Position numbers and translations under genes: made by a program. DNA of 64,000 nucleotides, taken from positions 16,547,117 to 16,611,116 of the forward strand of contig CM043009.1 of assembly GCA_023678885.1 (NCBI GenBank), read 5' to 3'. The notes below the pieces were generated by a model. That model ran no database searches. It had not been told where the DNA came from and saw only the letters and a program-made list of their open reading frames with translations. Shown one piece after another: positions 61,431 to 64,000 of this stretch. Every line of letters begins with the position of its first letter. The stretch's first letter is position 1. This DNA comes from Pogostemon cablin. Taxonomy: Eukaryota > Streptophyta > Magnoliopsida > Lamiales > Lamiaceae.

Positions 61431-64000
61431 TTAGCTAGCAGTGATTGTACTACTCTCTGGGTGGAGTTCTTCACGCATTTGTTGCATCATTATCTCTTCA
61501 ATGCTGTAGGTGAATATTGCAATATTCTTGCGCAACATCGTGTTCAAGGAGTTTGCCGTTTCCTAATTAATCAAAACACAAAGCAACATCACATGAATGC
61601 ATAGAGAGATCTTACATTTTTATATGGACAATAACAAAAAACAAACTGAGCCCTTCTCGCACAATGGGTGGTCGGCGTTCATTGCTCAAGCAGTTTGTGT
61701 GCCTTTTTCTTGTAAAAACACTTGTACAAGAATGGAAAAGAGCCTATGCATACAATGAACTAAGCATTTGAGAAAACGCAGTTTAGGGATAGCAACAGCC
61801 TCAGATAATTAGAAACTCTTCCATTGTAATGAAATAATAAATCAAGATTCTGTCATGAATCTGGAGTCGTGCAGATGCTGCGTATCTTGAGTGTAAGCTA
61901 CAGCCTCCTGTAGGTTGCTTCTATTAACAGGATTATCACAGTATCCCCACAATTATCTTCACATTTTCCATTTTACCCACAATAACTTGCATCACCCAAA
62001 ATAGGAAGGTAAACACCTTTATGCAGCCGGTTGCATGGTAGAGTCGTGTTCACCCATTATATTATTATAATTTACTCTTGTGATTCATGGTGTATTTTAC
62101 TTTTATGGTCCATGTCCTGTTTTACCTAGTGTTTAATATTTACTTTTAGGATTAATATTAATTTTTGAGGTATAATAGTACTTTCACCCTTGGTGTATTT
62201 TGCCCTTATGGTTCATGGTGTAATTTACATTTGTGGTTCATGTTCTATTCTACACTAGGGTTTTATATTTACCTTAAGGGTTTAGCATTTGTTTTTAAGG
62301 TATTATTATTGTAATTTTATCTTTATGGTTCATTGTGTATTTTATCCTTGTGTTCATGGATTATTTTACATGATTCATAGTCTAGTCTTTACAATTTTTA
62401 AATAGGGAGGATTCATGAAATGTTGCCTAGTGAAAATCATGAAACATGTTACATTTGAAGATAGAAAGCAAGAAATTAGCAATAACACCACTTACCACAA
62501 TCTTGCAAAGGAAGCTCAAAGAAATTTCTTTAGAGTACTGATTTGTACTCTTGAGTGAAATTAGTTCCAATGCCAAATCTAATAGTGGCCAACCTTGAGG
62601 CAACTTTATGAATGCATCAATTCCACCCACCAAATGAGCTATTATCGTGTCTTCTCTATCCAGGTACTCGAATGAGTGTCTGAAAAAATAGTAAGTAACG
62701 ACATGAAGAAAATTTGAGAAGAAAACTTATACAGAAATGCAAAATGTGATGTCTAAAAAGGGGAGATGGCGAAAGGCAGATATGTAGATGCATGTCCACT
62801 ACTTACTGCATTTCCCCTCCTCTCCCCCCAACCCCACCCCCACAACTTTTGCTATTTGCATACTCCATACCACGAGATAAGTAGCATCGATCAAAAGAAT
62901 TGGACGGAGAAGGGGAGAGCTATGGGAGAGAACAAGAAAGAAACCTCCAGCGAAAGTAATCGGACATATGCGGAAGTATAACACCTTTTAAGTGGGCAAG
63001 AAGTAATTAGACATATGCCTTTTTAAGGATACATGGCAGAAAAATCACTCTTAGCACTATATAAAACAATGGACAATTGAGGGAGAATATAAGAAATGGA
63101 ATCAGTCAAAATACCAAAACCAGCCAAACCCTAATTCTTCTTACTGCAGTAAAAGCTATAACACCATCAGTTTTTATTTGATAACATTTAACCAGTTAAA
63201 CTTTGTGGTATGAGAGGATGACATAGAGAGTAAAAATAACACCAAGGACAGAAAACATAGATGAACATCACCCCCTGTTTTGTGTGCTTAAAAACACGCG
63301 GCAAGACAACCTGAAGAAAACTAATAGCAGGTTGTATCTTGAGGCAAAATGCTAAGACAAACTTAATATGCCGTCAAAATAATTTATAATCTTTGCTACT
63401 ATAGAACTATCATGACTAACTAACTAATACAAATCTAGGAATTTTGCAGAGAGGAGTAACATGTTTACCTAGTGATACCTATTAAGTATTAATCCATATC
63501 TATTTCTGGATTAGGTACCGAAAGTCACTTCAGGTACCATACTTGACGTACGTTGGCCTTCTGAATATTGTCAAGAGTAAAAAATCTGAATAATTTTATA
63601 ATCAGCCAGAAATGCCAATTTCTTAAAAGAGAAAAAAAAATTTAATACAACCAGTGAGATGTGACTATGTGAGTCACGCTAGTAGCATAAACACTCAGAT
63701 CTGGCATTGCCTCACAAAGTATATTAGATAACTTTAGGCTAGTTCTTCACTTATTTAAAGTTACCATCTCAACTACATAAGACGAAATCAAACTCATATA
63801 CTGACTCAAGACAAGCATAACACATATAAAAATATTAATAAGGTAAAGAACTGTATAAATAAGACAAGCATTATGCTGACCTTGACTTATTCCCATTCTT
63901 GAGAACAAATCGTCTGAGCGAGGAAAGTGCAATTCTGTCTTGCACCCTTCTCACAAAACACTCTAATGAAGACCTGTTCTGAATGACTGAGAATGTAGGG
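61431..64000 (-). CDS. Unrecognised plant protein, 3' part (three exons)
   Basis: Minus-strand exons are 64000-63881 (open to the right), 62679-62496 and 61562-61431 (TAA). Donors GTCAGC and GTAAGT and acceptors TTTTTTCAG and TTAATTAG join them in one frame. Exon pieces read NRSSLECFVRRVQDRIALSS then LRRFVLKNG; HSFEYLDREDTIIAHLVGG then LPQGWPLLDLALELISL; and ANSLNTMLRKNIAIFTYSI then EEIMMQQMREEL. The visible 145 residues are helical and soluble-looking, with no motif I can assign. Phase agreement across both introns argues strongly for a real gene. Further exons might hide in the 1-kb introns. Confidence 0.7.
62070..62400. repeat. Tandem repeat in the last intron of the right-edge gene
   Basis: Three imperfect copies of about 120-125 bp built around GGTTCATGGTGTATTTTAC, TTCATGTTCTATTCTACACT and GGGTTTAGTATTTAC-like wording. 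Confidence 0.7.

Overview
The window reads as nuclear DNA of a flowering plant, probably a eudicot. It is very A+T-rich, its genes are split by GT-AG introns, and most of it is transposable-element sequence: Stowaway MITEs with CTCCCTCCGT ends, hAT elements with 8-bp target duplications, a Ty1-copia element, a Tat-like Ty3-gypsy element and satellite DNA. Nothing bacterial, viral or organellar was seen. The species cannot be named from sequence alone.

Layout. 1-2840 is the 3' part of a NIPA-type magnesium-transporter gene (+), eight exons in one frame. 3732-7570 is a GT61 (DUF563) glycosyltransferase pseudogene (-), frameshifted and split by a 2.65-kb hAT element; a second hAT element lies just upstream of it. 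9118-10640 holds a CACTA-like fragment. 11420-16557 looks like a copia-type LTR carrying a nearly full-length but decayed autonomous hAT element. 17258-19500 is an inverted-repeat element plus imperfect AT-rich duplications. 20023-25090 is a tandem satellite of about ten 507-bp units with a three-unit higher-order period. 25900-30700 holds small gene fragments (-/+), a MULE-like MITE and an LTR-like piece. 30950-36750 is nested small DNA transposons, microsatellites and a minisatellite. 36790-38280 is a doubtful, degraded minus-strand gene.

39031-45000 is a complete-length but broken Ty1-copia element with 5-bp target duplication TAAGT. Directly beside it, 45133-59124 is a 14-kb Ty3-gypsy element of Tat type on the minus strand. 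Its pol is broken and includes YVDN in place of YVDD. It carries an intron-containing gene on the opposite strand between integrase and the 3' LTR, and a solo LTR inserted in its integrase. 59565-61400 is again nested MITEs. 61431-64000 is the 3' end of an unrecognised three-exon minus-strand gene.

Only two ordinary host genes look functional, the NIPA gene at the left edge and the unknown gene at the right edge, and both are cut by the window. The rest is a record of nested insertions. The most notable structures are the higher-order satellite, the spliced antisense gene in the gypsy element, the CTCGAG palindrome array in the solo LTR, and two near-identical copies of a MULE-like MITE.
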